Shown: positions 17,795 to 27,576 of the stretch, in pieces
Position numbering within the stretch: the first letter of the stretch is position 1
Layout: every line of letters starts with the position of its first letter
Source: Pseudomonas parasichuanensis
Lineage (GTDB): Bacteria > Pseudomonadota > Gammaproteobacteria > Pseudomonadales > Pseudomonadaceae
Assembly: GCF_021601385.1 (NCBI RefSeq)
Contig: NZ_BQHO01000026.1
Location: 1 to 64,000, forward strand
DNA: 64,000 nucleotides
Direction of reading: 5' to 3'
Notes under the pieces: model-generated
Told to the model about the DNA's origin: nothing
Seen by the model: the letters and a program-made list of their open reading frames with translations, nothing else
Databases searched by the model: none
Translations under genes and position numbers: made by a program

Positions 17795-17925
17795 CCCTGT
17801 AGGAGCGGCCTTGTGTCGCGAAAGGACCGCAGAGCGGTCCCGGGATTTCTGTGTTGAAGCTTGAATCCTGGGGCCGCTTTGCAGCCCTTTCGCGGCACAA
17901 GGCCGCTCCTGCACGGGGCCGGCGA
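17795..17925. repeat. Inverted pair of REP elements between purH and purD
   Basis: REP arms with GTAGGAGCGGCCTTGTG and the opposite GGCACAAGGCCGCTCCTG flank a spacer of about 75 nt. The pair occupies most of the 185-nt purH-purD gap and may act on mRNA stability or termination between the two genes. Confidence 0.85.
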
Positions 17926-17941
17926 TCGGCCTGGTATCTGA

Positions 17942-19549
17942 TTAGTGGCGGAAGTGGCGCATGCCGGTGAACACCATCGCGATACCGGCTTCGTCGGCAG
18001 CGGCGATGACTTCGGCATCGCGCATCGAGCCACCCGGCTGGATAACCGCGCTGATACCCACTTTAGCCGCGTTGTCGATGCCGTCACGGAACGGGAAGAA
18101 CGCATCCGAGGCCATGACCGCACCCTGTACCTGCAGGCCAGCATGCTCGGCCTTGATGGCAGCGATGCGTGCGGAGTTGACGCGGCTCATCTGGCCGGCG
18201 CCGACACCGATGGTCTGGCGCTGCTTGGCGTAGACGATGGCATTGGACTTGACGAACTTGGCCACTTTCCAGGCAAACACCAGGTCGTGGATTTCCTGCT
18301 CGGTCGGCGCACGCTTGGTGACGATCTTCAGGTCATCGGCGGTGATCATGCCGATATCGCGGCTCTGCACCAGCAGGCCACCGTTGACGCGCTTGAAGTC
18401 CCAACCGGCAGCACGCTCGGCTGGCCACTCGCCGCATTCCAGCAGACGCACGTTCTGCTTGGCGGCCACGACGTCGCGGGCAGCCTGGGAGATTTTCGGG
18501 GCGATGATCACTTCGACGAACTGACGGTCGACGATGGCTTGGGCGGTTTCGCCATCCAGCTCGCGGTTGAAGGCGATGATGCCGCCGAACGCGGATTCGG
18601 TGTCGGTGGCGTAGGCCAGGTCATAGGCCTTGCGGATGCCGCCTTCGTTTTCCGGTACTACCGCGACGCCGCACGGGTTGGCGTGCTTGACGATGACGCA
18701 GGCCGGCTTGACGAAGCTCTTCACGCACTCCAGCGCCGCGTCGGTGTCGGCCACGTTGTTGAACGACAGCTCTTTGCCCTGCAGCTGGATGGCGGTGGAA
18801 ATGCTGGCTTCGCCTTTCTTGGCTTCCACGTAGAACGCCGCGCTCTGGTGCGGGTTCTCGCCGTAGCGCATTTCCTGGGCCTTGACGAACTGGCTGTTGA
18901 AGGTGCGCGGGAACTCGCTGCGGTCTTCGGTGCTCAGGGTGTCCTTGGCCTGGTCGATGGTGCCCATGTAGTTGGCGATCATGCCGTCGTAGGCGGCAGT
19001 GTGCTCGAACGCCTTGAGCATCAGGTCGAAGCGCTGGGCGTAGGTCAGGCCACCGGCCTTCAGGCCTTCGACGATACCGGCGTAATCGCCGGCGTTGACC
19101 ACGATGGCCACGTCTTTGTGGTTCTTGGCTGCCGAACGAACCATGGTTGGGCCGCCGATGTCGATGTTCTCGATGGCGGTCGGCAGGTCGCAACCTGGCT
19201 TGCTGATGGTGGCTTCGAACGGGTACAGGTTGACCGCGACCAGGTCGATCGGCTTGATGCCGTGCTCGTTCATGATGGCGTCGTCGGTGCCGCGACGGCC
19301 AAGGATGCCGCCGTGGATCTTCGGATGCAGGGTCTTGACCCGGCCGTCCATCATTTCGGCGAAGCCGGTGTAGTCGGCCACTTCCACCGCGTTGACGCCG
19401 TTGTCCTTGAGCAGCTTGTAGGTGCCGCCGGTGGACAGGATCTCGACACCGAGCTGTTGCAGCTCACGGGCAAATTCGAGGATCCCGGTCTTGTCGGAGA
19501 CGCTGATCAAAGCGCGGCGGATCGGCAGGCGGGTAGTCTGGTCGGTCAT
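17942..19549 (-). CDS. purH: Bifunctional AICAR formyltransferase/IMP cyclohydrolase
   Basis: 535 residues from the ATG at 19549; an ATG at 19561 would add four residues (MESE). The N-terminal MGS-like IMP cyclohydrolase part starts [17 protein letters not shown]; the AICAR transformylase part carries the catalytic Lys-His pair in [11 protein letters not shown]. It catalyses the last two steps of IMP synthesis. It precedes purD. The dusB-fis transcript ends upstream with a strong hairpin terminator (19579-19611), so purH needs its own promoter in the short remaining gap or depends on read-through. Confidence 0.96.
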   Translation of the reverse strand: MTDQTTRLPIRRALISVSDKTGILEFARELQQLGVEILSTGGTYKLLKDNGVNAVEVADYTGFAEMMDGRVKTLHPKIHGGILGRRGTDDAIMNEHGIKPIDLVAVNLYPFEATISKPGCDLPTAIENIDIGGPTMVRSAAKNHKDVAIVVNAGDYAGIVEGLKAGGLTYAQRFDLMLKAFEHTAAYDGMIANYMGTIDQAKDTLSTEDRSEFPRTFNSQFVKAQEMRYGENPHQSAAFYVEAKKGEASISTAIQLQGKELSFNNVADTDAALECVKSFVKPACVIVKHANPCGVAVVPENEGGIRKAYDLAYATDTESAFGGIIAFNRELDGETAQAIVDRQFVEVIIAPKISQAARDVVAAKQNVRLLECGEWPAERAAGWDFKRVNGGLLVQSRDIGMITADDLKIVTKRAPTEQEIHDLVFAWKVAKFVKSNAIVYAKQRQTIGVGAGQMSRVNSARIAAIKAEHAGLQVQGAVMASDAFFPFRDGIDNAAKVGISAVIQPGGSMRDAEVIAAADEAGIAMVFTGMRHFRH

Positions 19550-19578
19550 TTCAGATTCCATAACGCGGTGGAGTCAGC

Positions 19579-19611
19579 AAAAAAGGCGCCTCTTTGCATG
19601 AGCGCCTTTTT
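19579..19611 (-). terminator. Rho-independent terminator after fis
   Basis: AAAAAGGCGC and GCGCCTTTTT pair around a loop of about 12 nt. Read on the minus strand it follows the fis stop (19628), with the A/T-rich stem ends supplying the U-tract. It is symmetrical and could act in both directions. Confidence 0.8.
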
Positions 19612-19627
19612 GGTTGGGGTTCTGGCC

Positions 19628-19948
19628 TTACAACAGATCGTACTGCTTGAGCTTCTTGCGCAGCGTGCCTCGGTTGAGCCCGAGCATCTCGCTGGCCTTG
19701 GTCTGGTTGCCCTTGACGTAGTTCATCACGCATTCGAGCAGGGGCGCCTCGACTTCGGAGAGCACCAGGTTGTACACGTCCGTGACGGTAGCGCCTTCCA
19801 GGTGGGCGAAGTAGTTGTGCAGCGCCTTCTCGACGCTGTCGCGCAGGGTCTGGCCCTCCTCGCTCGGCGTGTTCAGGTGCTGCTTGAGGTTGGCGTTGTC
19901 GCTCACGGGCGTTGTTCCACTCACTAATGTCTCGGTCATCATCGTCAT
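19628..19948 (-). CDS. fis: DNA-binding protein Fis
   Basis: 106 residues from the ATG at 19948, overlapping the dusB stop by 4 nt (ATGA); inner ATGs at 19942 and 19939 are also possible. The C-terminal helix-turn-helix ([20 protein letters not shown]) is the Fis signature, and the dimerisation part includes [13 protein letters not shown]. Fis is a nucleoid protein that bends DNA and activates growth-related promoters. The dusB-fis operon is the standard gammaproteobacterial arrangement. Confidence 0.95.
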   Translation of the reverse strand: MTMMTETLVSGTTPVSDNANLKQHLNTPSEEGQTLRDSVEKALHNYFAHLEGATVTDVYNLVLSEVEAPLLECVMNYVKGNQTKASEMLGLNRGTLRKKLKQYDLL

Positions 19949-20958
19949 GCGGCCACCCCTTGTTCGTCCTCTGTCCCAAGGCTCTGTCGACGTTCGGCGA
20001 AATAGGCCTGAACGTTGGCGCACTGCGCTTGTGTGTCTTGCAAAGCGTTGAACTGGCTGCGGAACTCCTTGCCGCCAGGTCGGGTTGCCAGGTACCAGCC
20101 AACGTGCTTGCGGGCGATCCGCACGCCCATTACATCGCCATAGAAGGCATGCAGCGCGGCCAGGTGCTCCAGCAGAATGCGTTCCACTTCGTCCAGCGCA
20201 GGGGCGGGCAGGTGCTCGCCGGTGCGCAGGTAATGCTCGATCTCGCGGAAGATCCACGGCCGCCCCTGGGCGGCACGGCCGATCAAGAGGCCGTCGACCC
20301 CGGTGGCGTCCAGCACCGCCCGGGCCTTTTCTGGCGAGGTGATGTCGCCGTTGGCGAATACCGGGATCGACACCGCCTGCTTGATCGCGGCGATGGTGTC
20401 GTACTCGGCGTCACCGGTGTACAGGTCGGCGCGTGTGCGGCCATGCACCGCCAGCGCCTGGATGCCAGCCTGTTCGGCGATCTTCGCCACGTTCAGGCCG
20501 TTCTTGTTCGCCCGGTCCCAGCCGGTGCGGATCTTCAGGGTCACCGGTACCTCGACAGCGCCGACCACGGCGTGGAGGATCTCGCTGACCAGGGCTTCGT
20601 CTCTCAATAAAGCAGAGCCGGCGGCCTTGTTGCAGACTTTTTTCGCCGGGCAACCCATGTTGATGTCGATGATCTGGGCGCCGGCTTCGACGTTGGCCCG
20701 TGCAGCGGCTGCCATCATCTGCGCATCACCGCCGGCGATCTGTACCGAGCGTGGCTCGGGATCACCTTCGTGGATGCGGCGCAGGCTCGACTTGCGGCTG
20801 TTCCACAGGCTCATGTCGCTGGACACCATTTCCGACACCACCATGCCCGCCCCCAGGCGTTTGCACAGCGTACGGAAAGGTTGGTCCGTGACCCCGGCCA
20901 TGGGCGCAAGGATCAGGTTGTTGTGCAGTGTGTATGGGCCGATGCGTACCGCCGACAT
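19945..20958 (-). CDS. dusB: tRNA-dihydrouridine synthase B
   Basis: 337 residues. FMN-dependent TIM-barrel enzyme: [18 protein letters not shown] at the N-terminus, the catalytic Cys in [12 protein letters not shown], and [16 protein letters not shown] in the barrel. It reduces uridine in the D-loop of tRNAs. It is the first gene of the dusB-fis operon. On the minus strand a TATCAT-like -10 lies about 50-60 nt upstream in the gap to 21133, though the -35 is weak. Confidence 0.95.
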   Translation of the reverse strand: MSAVRIGPYTLHNNLILAPMAGVTDQPFRTLCKRLGAGMVVSEMVSSDMSLWNSRKSSLRRIHEGDPEPRSVQIAGGDAQMMAAAARANVEAGAQIIDINMGCPAKKVCNKAAGSALLRDEALVSEILHAVVGAVEVPVTLKIRTGWDRANKNGLNVAKIAEQAGIQALAVHGRTRADLYTGDAEYDTIAAIKQAVSIPVFANGDITSPEKARAVLDATGVDGLLIGRAAQGRPWIFREIEHYLRTGEHLPAPALDEVERILLEHLAALHAFYGDVMGVRIARKHVGWYLATRPGGKEFRSQFNALQDTQAQCANVQAYFAERRQSLGTEDEQGVAA

Positions 20959-21100
20959 AGGTGTTCCCTGTTGTGGGGCCGAATCAATGGAGTTGAAAAA
21001 GGGTGGGCATGATACCCGCTCTCGATGACCGGATAAAGATGAATCTGGATAAAATCTGAACAGTTGCGGCGTTATGCCCAGGGGTTTGGGACAGCCGGTT

Positions 21101-21120
21101 GGCGCCGGTGATCCGGCGCC
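21101..21120. other. Perfect 8-bp inverted repeat in the dusB/DUF3426 gap
   Basis: GGCGCCGG and CCGGCGCC pair perfectly around TGAT. The repeat lies just after the DUF3426 stop on the minus strand, so it is probably a terminator-like hairpin. It has no T-tract. Confidence 0.5.
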
Positions 21121-21133
21121 GGGCAGGGCCGGA

Positions 21134-22474
21134 TCACTCCGGCGAACGGAAGCTCAGGCTGTAGTTCACCGCCTTCGGCCCCGGGTCGAGGATGTCCAGG
21201 GCGATATGGATCGGCGTCTGGCTGGGCATCTCGCCGCGGCCGGCCAACTCCCCCGACAGGTACTCGCTGGGCTTGAAGCGCCGGCTGGCGATCAGCTGGC
21301 CATTGAGGTCGGCGAAGCGCAGCTCCAACAGCGGGAAGGGCTGGGCGAAGGGGGCACGGTTGTAGATGATCGCGTCGACGATCAGCGCGCCCTTGAAGTC
21401 AGGGTGGCTGCGCACCACCAGGTTGCTGCTCTTGATCCGCGAGATGTCGACGCGGGTCGGCACCTGGCAGCCGACCATCGGGCACAGCTGCTGGAACCAC
21501 GGGCGGTACTGGTCCTGGCGGGCCATTTCGTCGAAGTGGTACCAGACGTACTGGAACGCCAGCAAAGCGGCCGCCAGCAGCGTCAGCAGCCCCCACAGCA
21601 GGCGCTTGCCCCAGTTCGGGGCCGGTTTTTCCCAACCCAGTTGCAGCGGGTCGTCGACCACGTCGACCAGCGGCTCCTTGCGTGTGCGCTCGGGCTTGAT
21701 CGTCAGGCTCGGTTCCAGGCGCTCGTCGGGTTGTTCGTCCAGGTCGTCGGCGTCGCGGGCCGACAGGCGTACGCTGCGGATATCGTCGTCCAGTGCCGAC
21801 AGGCCGGGCACGGGGAGCGGCTCGTCGCGGCCGGACAGGCGCTCGACCGGGGCGTCGAGGTCATCGTCGAGTGGCTCATGGCTGACGACGGGTTCGTCAT
21901 CCAGGTCGAACTGGGCGCTGCCCAGGGTCGGCTCGGTACGTTCGTCGGCGGCCGGTTCCAGGTCCAGCGGCTCTTGCTCGACCAGCACCGGCGCCTCGGT
22001 ATGCTGCACTGAGGGCTCGACAGGCTCGTCGGTGGCGGTGCCGAACGGCTCGTCGCTGTGCTCGTCGACGCCATGCTCGTCACGGCGGGCATGCAAGGTG
22101 GGTGCTGGCGTGGCGGCCCGCCGGTCGCCCGGGCTGCGCCGCTCCAGGCGAGCCAGTTCCTGGTCGAGGTCGAAGTCCTCCAGCGCCTCGGCGGTGCTGG
22201 CCCAATCCCGCTTGACCGGTGGTGCAGGCTCGATGGCCGGCGCCACTATCGGCTCGGCCGCCTGTTCAAGCTCGGCCGCCTGTTCAGGTTCGGCGACCGG
22301 GGCGGCTGGCTGCCCCGTGGCCGCGCGATTCTGCTCCAGCAACTGCTTGGCGGCGTTGAACACCTGCAGGCAGTTGCCGCAGCGCACCACGCCACGCGCC
22401 ACGCTCAACTGGTGATGAGTGACGCGAAAGCTGGTCTGGCAATGCGGGCACTGGGTGACGAAACTGTCGGTCAT
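21134..22474 (-). CDS. DUF3426 zinc-ribbon membrane protein
   Basis: 446 residues. The N-terminus is an MJ0042-type zinc ribbon (QCPHCQTSF and VRCGNCLQVF). A long acidic, Pro/Glu/Asp-rich, low-complexity linker follows (about 55-255). One transmembrane helix (about 275-295, LLWGLLTLLAAALLAFQYVW) leads to a beta-rich DUF3426 domain at the C-terminus, presumably periplasmic. The function is not established. It lies 42 nt downstream of prmA on the same strand, a conserved Pseudomonas arrangement, so the two are likely one operon. Confidence 0.85.
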   Translation of the reverse strand: MTDSFVTQCPHCQTSFRVTHHQLSVARGVVRCGNCLQVFNAAKQLLEQNRAATGQPAAPVAEPEQAAELEQAAEPIVAPAIEPAPPVKRDWASTAEALEDFDLDQELARLERRSPGDRRAATPAPTLHARRDEHGVDEHSDEPFGTATDEPVEPSVQHTEAPVLVEQEPLDLEPAADERTEPTLGSAQFDLDDEPVVSHEPLDDDLDAPVERLSGRDEPLPVPGLSALDDDIRSVRLSARDADDLDEQPDERLEPSLTIKPERTRKEPLVDVVDDPLQLGWEKPAPNWGKRLLWGLLTLLAAALLAFQYVWYHFDEMARQDQYRPWFQQLCPMVGCQVPTRVDISRIKSSNLVVRSHPDFKGALIVDAIIYNRAPFAQPFPLLELRFADLNGQLIASRRFKPSEYLSGELAGRGEMPSQTPIHIALDILDPGPKAVNYSLSFRSPE

Positions 22475-22516
22475 GCGGCGGTCCGGGGGCTGTGCAGGTG
22501 TTGAGTCTAGGCGTGC

Positions 22517-23395
22517 TTAGCGGCGACGACCACTGATACGTACCCAGCCATCGCGCACGACGATCGGGTCCAGGTCGAAGTCGGCGGCGTAGGCTGCGGC
22601 CACTTCCTCACCCTGTTCGGCCAGGATGCCCGACAGTGCCAGCAGGCCACCGGGGCGCACCAGGCCGGACAGTTGCGGTGCCAGCGCTACCAAAGGGCCT
22701 GCCAGGATGTTGGCGACCAGTACGTCGGCCTGCATGGCCGGCATGTGCTCGGGCAGGTACAGGGGGAATTTTTCGTCGGCGATGCCATTGCGCTGGGCGT
22801 TGTCGCGCGAGGCTTCCAGCGCCTGCACGTCGATGTCGGTGCCGACTGCTTCACGGGCGCCGAGCAGCAGCGCGGCGATGGCGAGGATGCCCGAGCCGCA
22901 GCCAAAGTCCAGCACCTGGGTGCCTTGCAGCTGTTGGCCGTCGAGCCATTCCAGGCACAGCGCGGTGGTCGGGTGGGTGCCGGTGCCGAACGCCAGGCCC
23001 GGGTCGAGCAGCAGGTTGACCGCGTCCTTCTCCGGCGCCTCATGCCAGCTCGGCACGATCCACAGGCGCTGGCCGAAGCGCATGGGCTGGAAGTTGTCCA
23101 TCCAGCTGCGCTCCCAGTCCTGGTCCTCGATCACCTCGGCTTCGTGCTCGGGCAGCGTGGCGCCGGTCAGCAGGGTCAGGTGGGCAAATACCGCGTCGGG
23201 CTGGGTGTCGGCCTCGAACAGTGCCAGCAGGTGAGTGTGCGACCACAGCGGGGTGGTGTTGAGGTCCGGTTCGAAGATCGGCTGGTCTTCGGCATCCATG
23301 AACGTCACCGACACAGCACCCACTTCCAGCAGGGCGTCTTCGTAGGTTTCGGCTTGTTCCGGGCTGATGGCCAGGCGTACTTGCAGCCAGGGCAT
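22517..23395 (-). CDS. prmA: Ribosomal protein L11 methyltransferase
   Basis: 292 residues from the ATG at 23395 ([10 protein letters not shown]...), three codons inside the longest frame and matching the usual family start. The SAM-binding methyltransferase motif I is [20 protein letters not shown]; the NPP/NIL-type motif appears as [15 protein letters not shown]. It trimethylates ribosomal protein L11 at several positions. It is followed by the DUF3426 gene. Upstream, on the opposite strand, is an unknown gene at what looks like a synteny junction. Confidence 0.95.
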   Translation of the reverse strand: MPWLQVRLAISPEQAETYEDALLEVGAVSVTFMDAEDQPIFEPDLNTTPLWSHTHLLALFEADTQPDAVFAHLTLLTGATLPEHEAEVIEDQDWERSWMDNFQPMRFGQRLWIVPSWHEAPEKDAVNLLLDPGLAFGTGTHPTTALCLEWLDGQQLQGTQVLDFGCGSGILAIAALLLGAREAVGTDIDVQALEASRDNAQRNGIADEKFPLYLPEHMPAMQADVLVANILAGPLVALAPQLSGLVRPGGLLALSGILAEQGEEVAAAYAADFDLDPIVVRDGWVRISGRRR

Positions 23396-23569
23396 GGCGG
23401 GCACCTTTGGTAAATCGACAGGGGCAGCCCGAGGCTGCGCGAAAGGGCGCCAGTTTACGTCAGGCGGGCGCTAAAAGGGAGTGAGGCAGCGAGTGGGGCA
23501 TAGCAATAGATACCGCGGATCCGTCTGCGCTCAGCGTCAGGCTGCAGCCACATTCACCGTGAGGTACTG

Positions 23570-24103
23570 ATGATGACTAACGAAACACTGGGCGTTCGGC
23601 TGACTCAATGGGACGAAATTGTCGGCGAGCGTCTGGCCACGCAGCTGTCGTTGCAAGCCGTGATCGAAGAGCAGATTGCGGTCGAGTTCCAGTTTCTGGT
23701 GCCCGAAGTGGCACTCACCCCGCACCTGCTGTCGGCGCTTTACCAGGCCTCGGTGATGCATGCCAGCGGGTTGTTTGCGCAGATCGAGGCTGGCGCCGAG
23801 CAGGCATGGCGGGAGCAGGTGCCGCAAGACCAGCATGAAAACGTGGAGATCGTGATCGAAAGTGTCAGTGTGCGTTTCATCACTGCCTATGACGACGCGC
23901 TGCGGCGCCACTGGTCGCGACGCCCCGCCGATCTGGTGGAGTCGACGCTTTATGTGCAGCGCCTGCGCGAGGTGCTGTTCGATCATGTGATGGACCTGCA
24001 GGCACTGCTGGAGCAAGGGCATGCCGGTGATGCCCTGCAGGGGTATATCCAGGCTTACCAGCAGGCGTGGTTCGAGCAGGCGCCCTCGAAACTGCTGGCC
24101 TGA
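23570..24103 (+). CDS. Hypothetical protein
   Basis: 177 residues. GAGG lies just upstream; ATG at 23570 or 23573 could start it. It looks mostly alpha-helical, with no signal peptide, membrane helix or recognised motif; acidic and amphipathic helices predominate (VIEEQIAVEFQFLVPE, LYVQRLREVLFDHVMDLQ). It stands alone on the plus strand between two leftward operons, prmA and the acetoin cluster, and is followed by a REP pair. I cannot assign a function. Its isolated position at a probable rearrangement boundary suggests an accessory gene. Confidence 0.75.
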   Translation: MMTNETLGVRLTQWDEIVGERLATQLSLQAVIEEQIAVEFQFLVPEVALTPHLLSALYQASVMHASGLFAQIEAGAEQAWREQVPQDQHENVEIVIESVSVRFITAYDDALRRHWSRRPADLVESTLYVQRLREVLFDHVMDLQALLEQGHAGDALQGYIQAYQQAWFEQAPSKLLA

Positions 24104-24147
24104 CAGAACGTCCATGCAAAGGTGCGCCTAACGTCTGGGAGCTGTTG

Positions 24148-24252
24148 CGCAGCCCATCGCTGGCAAGCCAGCTCCCACAGGACAGCGCATATCTCAAGCT
24201 TTGCGCGGCCCATGTGGGAGCCGGCTTGCCAGCGACGGGCCGCCAGGCGGCC
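24148..24252. repeat. Inverted pair of REP elements
   Basis: Arms read ATCGCTGGCAAGCCAGCTCC and GGGAGCCGGCTTGCCAGCGA, facing each other with about 40 nt between them. They lie between two convergent genes (the unknown gene at 23570 and the butanediol dehydrogenase gene), where they may serve as a bidirectional end. Confidence 0.85.
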
Positions 24253-24297
24253 CCAAGCGATCAAGTGATCGACACTAGCACCCGGCCCTTTCACCGT

Positions 24298-25386
24298 TCA
24301 CGACGCACCCGGCGAAACGATGATCTTGACGTTGTGCTCCTTGTTGTTGACCAGCTCCTCGAAGCCCAGCTCGACAATCTGTTCCAGCCCGATACGCCCG
24401 GTGACCAGCGGCCTGATATCCAGGCGCCCGTCATTGATGAAGGCGATCACGTCGGCGAACTCGCCGTTGTAGGCCAGCGCGCCGAGCACCTGTTTCTCGG
24501 TGGCCACCAGTTCGAAGAAGTTGAATTCGCTGGGCTCTTCGAAGATCCCCACCAGCACGCACTTGCCGGCCTTGCGAATCGTGTCGATGGCCAGCTTGGC
24601 GGTGTGCTTGTTGCCGATGCACTCGAAACTCACATCGGCCCCCAGCCCGCCGGTCAGTGCGCGGATCTCGGCCAGGGCGTCGCACTGGCTGGGGTCGAGC
24701 ACGGTGCTGGCCCCCACTTCCAGCGCCTTGGCCTTGCGCGCCGAGGACATTTCCAGGGCAATCACCTGCGCCGCGCCGGCGGCCTTGGCACACATGATGG
24801 TGCACAGGCCGATGGTGCCGGCACCGACCACCACCACGTTCTGCCCCAGCAGGCTGCCGGCCTTCTTCACCGCGTGCATGCCCACCGCCAGCGGCTCGAT
24901 CAGCGCCCCGGCCTCGCGCGGGAAGCCCTCGGGCAGCTTGTACAGCAGGTTGGCCGGCACGTTGACCCGCTCGGCGAAGGCACCGTTGTTCATCAGCCCG
25001 GTGAAGGCCAGCTGTTCGCAGATGTTGTACAGGCCGTGGGTGCAGTAGTAGCAGGTGCCGCAGTGCTGGCAGGCATCCGCCGCCACCGGGTCGCCCACGG
25101 CGTAGCCCTGCACGCCGTCCCCGAGCTGGACGATCTCGCCGCAGAATTCGTGGCCGAGGATGCACTGGCCCTGGATACCGGTCAGCGGGTGCGGCGCCTC
25201 GACCGGGATGAACACGGGGCCGGCGACGTACTCGTGCAGGTCCGAGCCGCAGATGCCGCACCAGTCCACCTTGATCTGCACCCAGCCAGGCGGTGGGTCG
25301 GCGGGCAGCGGCACCTGTTCGACGCGGATATCGTGGCGGCCATGCCAGACGGCGGCGCGCATATGGGTGTGGCTCAGGTCGTTCAT
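24298..25386 (-). CDS. 2,3-butanediol dehydrogenase (Zn-dependent MDR family)
   Basis: 362 residues from the ATG at 25386, chosen because GGAGA lies 9-10 nt upstream; a longer frame to 25407 lacks one. Catalytic zinc residues appear in CGICGSDLHEY and GHEFCGEI; the structural zinc cluster has several Cys (CQHCGTCYYC...C). The Rossmann motif is VVVGAGTIGLCT. It interconverts 2,3-butanediol and acetoin with NAD(H). It is the last gene of the acoXABC operon, so it would feed butanediol-derived acetoin into the acetoin dehydrogenase complex. Confidence 0.92.
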   Translation of the reverse strand: MNDLSHTHMRAAVWHGRHDIRVEQVPLPADPPPGWVQIKVDWCGICGSDLHEYVAGPVFIPVEAPHPLTGIQGQCILGHEFCGEIVQLGDGVQGYAVGDPVAADACQHCGTCYYCTHGLYNICEQLAFTGLMNNGAFAERVNVPANLLYKLPEGFPREAGALIEPLAVGMHAVKKAGSLLGQNVVVVGAGTIGLCTIMCAKAAGAAQVIALEMSSARKAKALEVGASTVLDPSQCDALAEIRALTGGLGADVSFECIGNKHTAKLAIDTIRKAGKCVLVGIFEEPSEFNFFELVATEKQVLGALAYNGEFADVIAFINDGRLDIRPLVTGRIGLEQIVELGFEELVNNKEHNVKIIVSPGAS

Positions 25387-25416
25387 TGTTGTTGTCTCCA
25401 GGCTCACGGGAAAAGG

Positions 25417-26523
25417 TCAGTGCTTGCGCAGGAACGCCAGCACCTGTTGGTTGACCTGCTCGGCGGCTTCCATCTGCACCATGTGGCCGACCGCCGGTAT
25501 GACCTGTACTTCGGCGTCCAGGCCCTCGGCATGGCTGGCCGGGATGATCGCGTCGGCGGCGCCCCACACCACCAGCGTCGGGTGCTGGCCGAGCACGGCG
25601 CGCAGGTCGTGGCGCTGGCGGTCGCCCTCGGCGAGGGCGGCCGACAGTTGCTGCAGCGCGCTGTCGACACCCTCCAGGCGCTTGAACTTGAGCATGTCTT
25701 CGAGCAGTTGCCGGGTGACCAGCCCGGGGTCGGCGAACAGCTGGCTCATCGGCCCCTTCAGCGCATTGCGGTTGGCGGCGGCGACGAAGCCTTGCAGGTA
25801 CTGGCCGTTGATGGCGTCGCCGAGCCCGGCGCTGGCGATCAGGCTCAGGCTGGCCACGCGCTGGGGCGCCCTGCGCGCGAGGTTGAGGCTGACCGCACCG
25901 CCCATGGAGTGGCCGGCCAGGTGCGCGCGGGGGATGTCCAGGTGGTCGAGCAGGGCCAGCACGGCGTCGCTCAGTTCATCCAGGTCGCCGCGTTGCAGGG
26001 CCTTGGCCGACTCGCCATGGCCGGGCAGGTCGAGGGCGATGACCCGCCGCTCGGCGGCCAATGCCGGGTGGTTGAACAGCCAGTTGTTGAGGTCGCCGCC
26101 AAAGCCATGCACCAGCACCAGCGGCGTGCCGCCTTCGCCCAGCTCGAACCAGCGCAGCAGGCGCCCGTTCACTTCGGCCTTGTGCGGGGTCGGCCCCTGG
26201 GCCTGCTCGCCACCACCCTGGGCGACGAACTCGGCCTGGAAGCGCTGCACCACGGCGTCGATCTCGGCTTCTTCGGCTTCGCCTTCGACCACCACCGCCA
26301 GCAACGCACCCACCGGCAGGGTTTCGTCGGGCTGCGCCACCAGCCGGCGCAACACGCCGCTGAACGGGGCTTCGACACTGCTGCTGATCTTGTCGGTCTC
26401 GACGTCCAGCACCTCGTCGCCCTTGTGGATTTCATCGCCCTCCTGCTTGAGCCAGGTGTCCACCCGGCCCTCGGTCATCGACAGGCCCCACTTGGGCATG
26501 GTCAGTGTGTGGATCTGGCTCAT
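25417..26523 (-). CDS. acoC: Acetoin dehydrogenase E2: lipoyl domain-alpha/beta hydrolase acetyltransferase
   Basis: 368 residues. The N-terminal lipoyl domain (about 1-80) carries the lipoylated Lys in VETDKISSSVEAP. A linker follows, then an alpha/beta-hydrolase-like domain (about 130-368: LVHGFGGDLNNW, nucleophile elbow GHSMGGAV, late His in AVGHMVQM). This lipoyl-hydrolase fusion is characteristic of AcoC in Pseudomonas, rather than the usual E2 catalytic core. It transfers the acetyl group from acetoin cleavage to CoA. It overlaps acoB by 4 nt (ATGA) and precedes the butanediol dehydrogenase gene. Confidence 0.94.
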   Translation of the reverse strand: MSQIHTLTMPKWGLSMTEGRVDTWLKQEGDEIHKGDEVLDVETDKISSSVEAPFSGVLRRLVAQPDETLPVGALLAVVVEGEAEEAEIDAVVQRFQAEFVAQGGGEQAQGPTPHKAEVNGRLLRWFELGEGGTPLVLVHGFGGDLNNWLFNHPALAAERRVIALDLPGHGESAKALQRGDLDELSDAVLALLDHLDIPRAHLAGHSMGGAVSLNLARRAPQRVASLSLIASAGLGDAINGQYLQGFVAAANRNALKGPMSQLFADPGLVTRQLLEDMLKFKRLEGVDSALQQLSAALAEGDRQRHDLRAVLGQHPTLVVWGAADAIIPASHAEGLDAEVQVIPAVGHMVQMEAAEQVNQQVLAFLRKH

Positions 26524-27542
26524 GCGGCGCTCCTTGCGGCTTCGATCACTTTGCGCACAGCGGCCTCGACCTTCGCCGCGTCGGGGATGTACAGGTCTTC
26601 CAGGGCGTCGGAGAACGGCACCGGGGTGTGCGGCGCGGTGACCATCTCGATCGGGCCCTTGAGGGCGCCGAAGGCTTTCTGCGCCACCAGTGCACTGATG
26701 TCGGTGGCCATCGAGCAGCGCGGGTTGGCTTCGTCGATCACCACCAGGCGCCCGGTTTTCTCGACGCTTTCCAGGATGCTGTCTTCGTCCAGCGGGCTGG
26801 TGGTGCGCAGGTCCAGCACTTCGCAGTCGATGCCCTGGCGCGCCAGGTTGTTGGCCGCCTCCAGCGCCACATGGACCATGCGCCCGTAGGTCACCAGGGT
26901 GACGTCGTCGCCGTCACGCACGAAGTTGGCCTCGCCGAACGGCACCGTGTAGACCTCTTCCGGCACCTCGCCCTGCAGGCTGTAGAGCAGCTTGTGCTCG
27001 CAGAAGATCACCGGGTCGTTGTCGCGGATTGCCTGGATCAGCAGGCCCTTGGCGTCGTAGGGCGTGGCCGGGCACACCACCTTCAGGCCGGGAATGTGGG
27101 TCCACAGCGAGGTGAGCATCTGCGAGTGCTGGGCGGCGGCGCGCAGGCCGGCGCCGTACATGGTGCGCATCACCAGCGGGGTGACCGCCTTGCCGCCGAA
27201 CATGTAGCGGAACTTGGCGGCCTGGTTGAGGATCTGGTCCAGGCAGCAGCCGGCGAAGTCGACGAACATCAGTTCGCACACCGGGCGCAGGCCCTGGGTG
27301 GCGGCGCCCACGGCGGCGCCGACATAGCCGATCTCCGACAGCGGCGCATCGAGCACGCGGCCGGGGAACTGGTGGTACAGGCCCTTGGTGACGCCGAGCA
27401 CGCCGCCCCAGGCATCGTCCTCGCCGGGCGCACCGGCGCCGCCGGCGACGTCCTCGCCGATGATGAACACCGTGCTGTCACGGCGCATTTCCTGGGCCAG
27501 GGCTTCGTTGATGGCCTGCTGGTAGCTGATCTTTCTTGCCAT
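26520..27542 (-). CDS. acoB: Acetoin dehydrogenase E1 component, beta subunit
   Basis: 340 residues of the transketolase beta type: SYQQAINEALAQEMRRD at the N-terminus, IGEDVAGGAGAPGEDDAWGG, and PLSEIGYVGAAVGAA. With AcoA it forms the thiamine-diphosphate E1 that cleaves acetoin to acetaldehyde and an acetyl unit. It lies 34 nt downstream of acoA and overlaps acoC by 4 nt. Full length, with no unusual features. Confidence 0.95.
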   Translation of the reverse strand: MARKISYQQAINEALAQEMRRDSTVFIIGEDVAGGAGAPGEDDAWGGVLGVTKGLYHQFPGRVLDAPLSEIGYVGAAVGAATQGLRPVCELMFVDFAGCCLDQILNQAAKFRYMFGGKAVTPLVMRTMYGAGLRAAAQHSQMLTSLWTHIPGLKVVCPATPYDAKGLLIQAIRDNDPVIFCEHKLLYSLQGEVPEEVYTVPFGEANFVRDGDDVTLVTYGRMVHVALEAANNLARQGIDCEVLDLRTTSPLDEDSILESVEKTGRLVVIDEANPRCSMATDISALVAQKAFGALKGPIEMVTAPHTPVPFSDALEDLYIPDAAKVEAAVRKVIEAARSAA

Positions 27543-27576
27543 GGTGGTGCTCCTTCTTGTTCTTGTTGGTCCGGGC

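Noticed and set aside
17945-19927. A 660-residue plus-strand frame opposite purH
   Set aside because: Antisense shadow: purH on the other strand is full length with all motifs.
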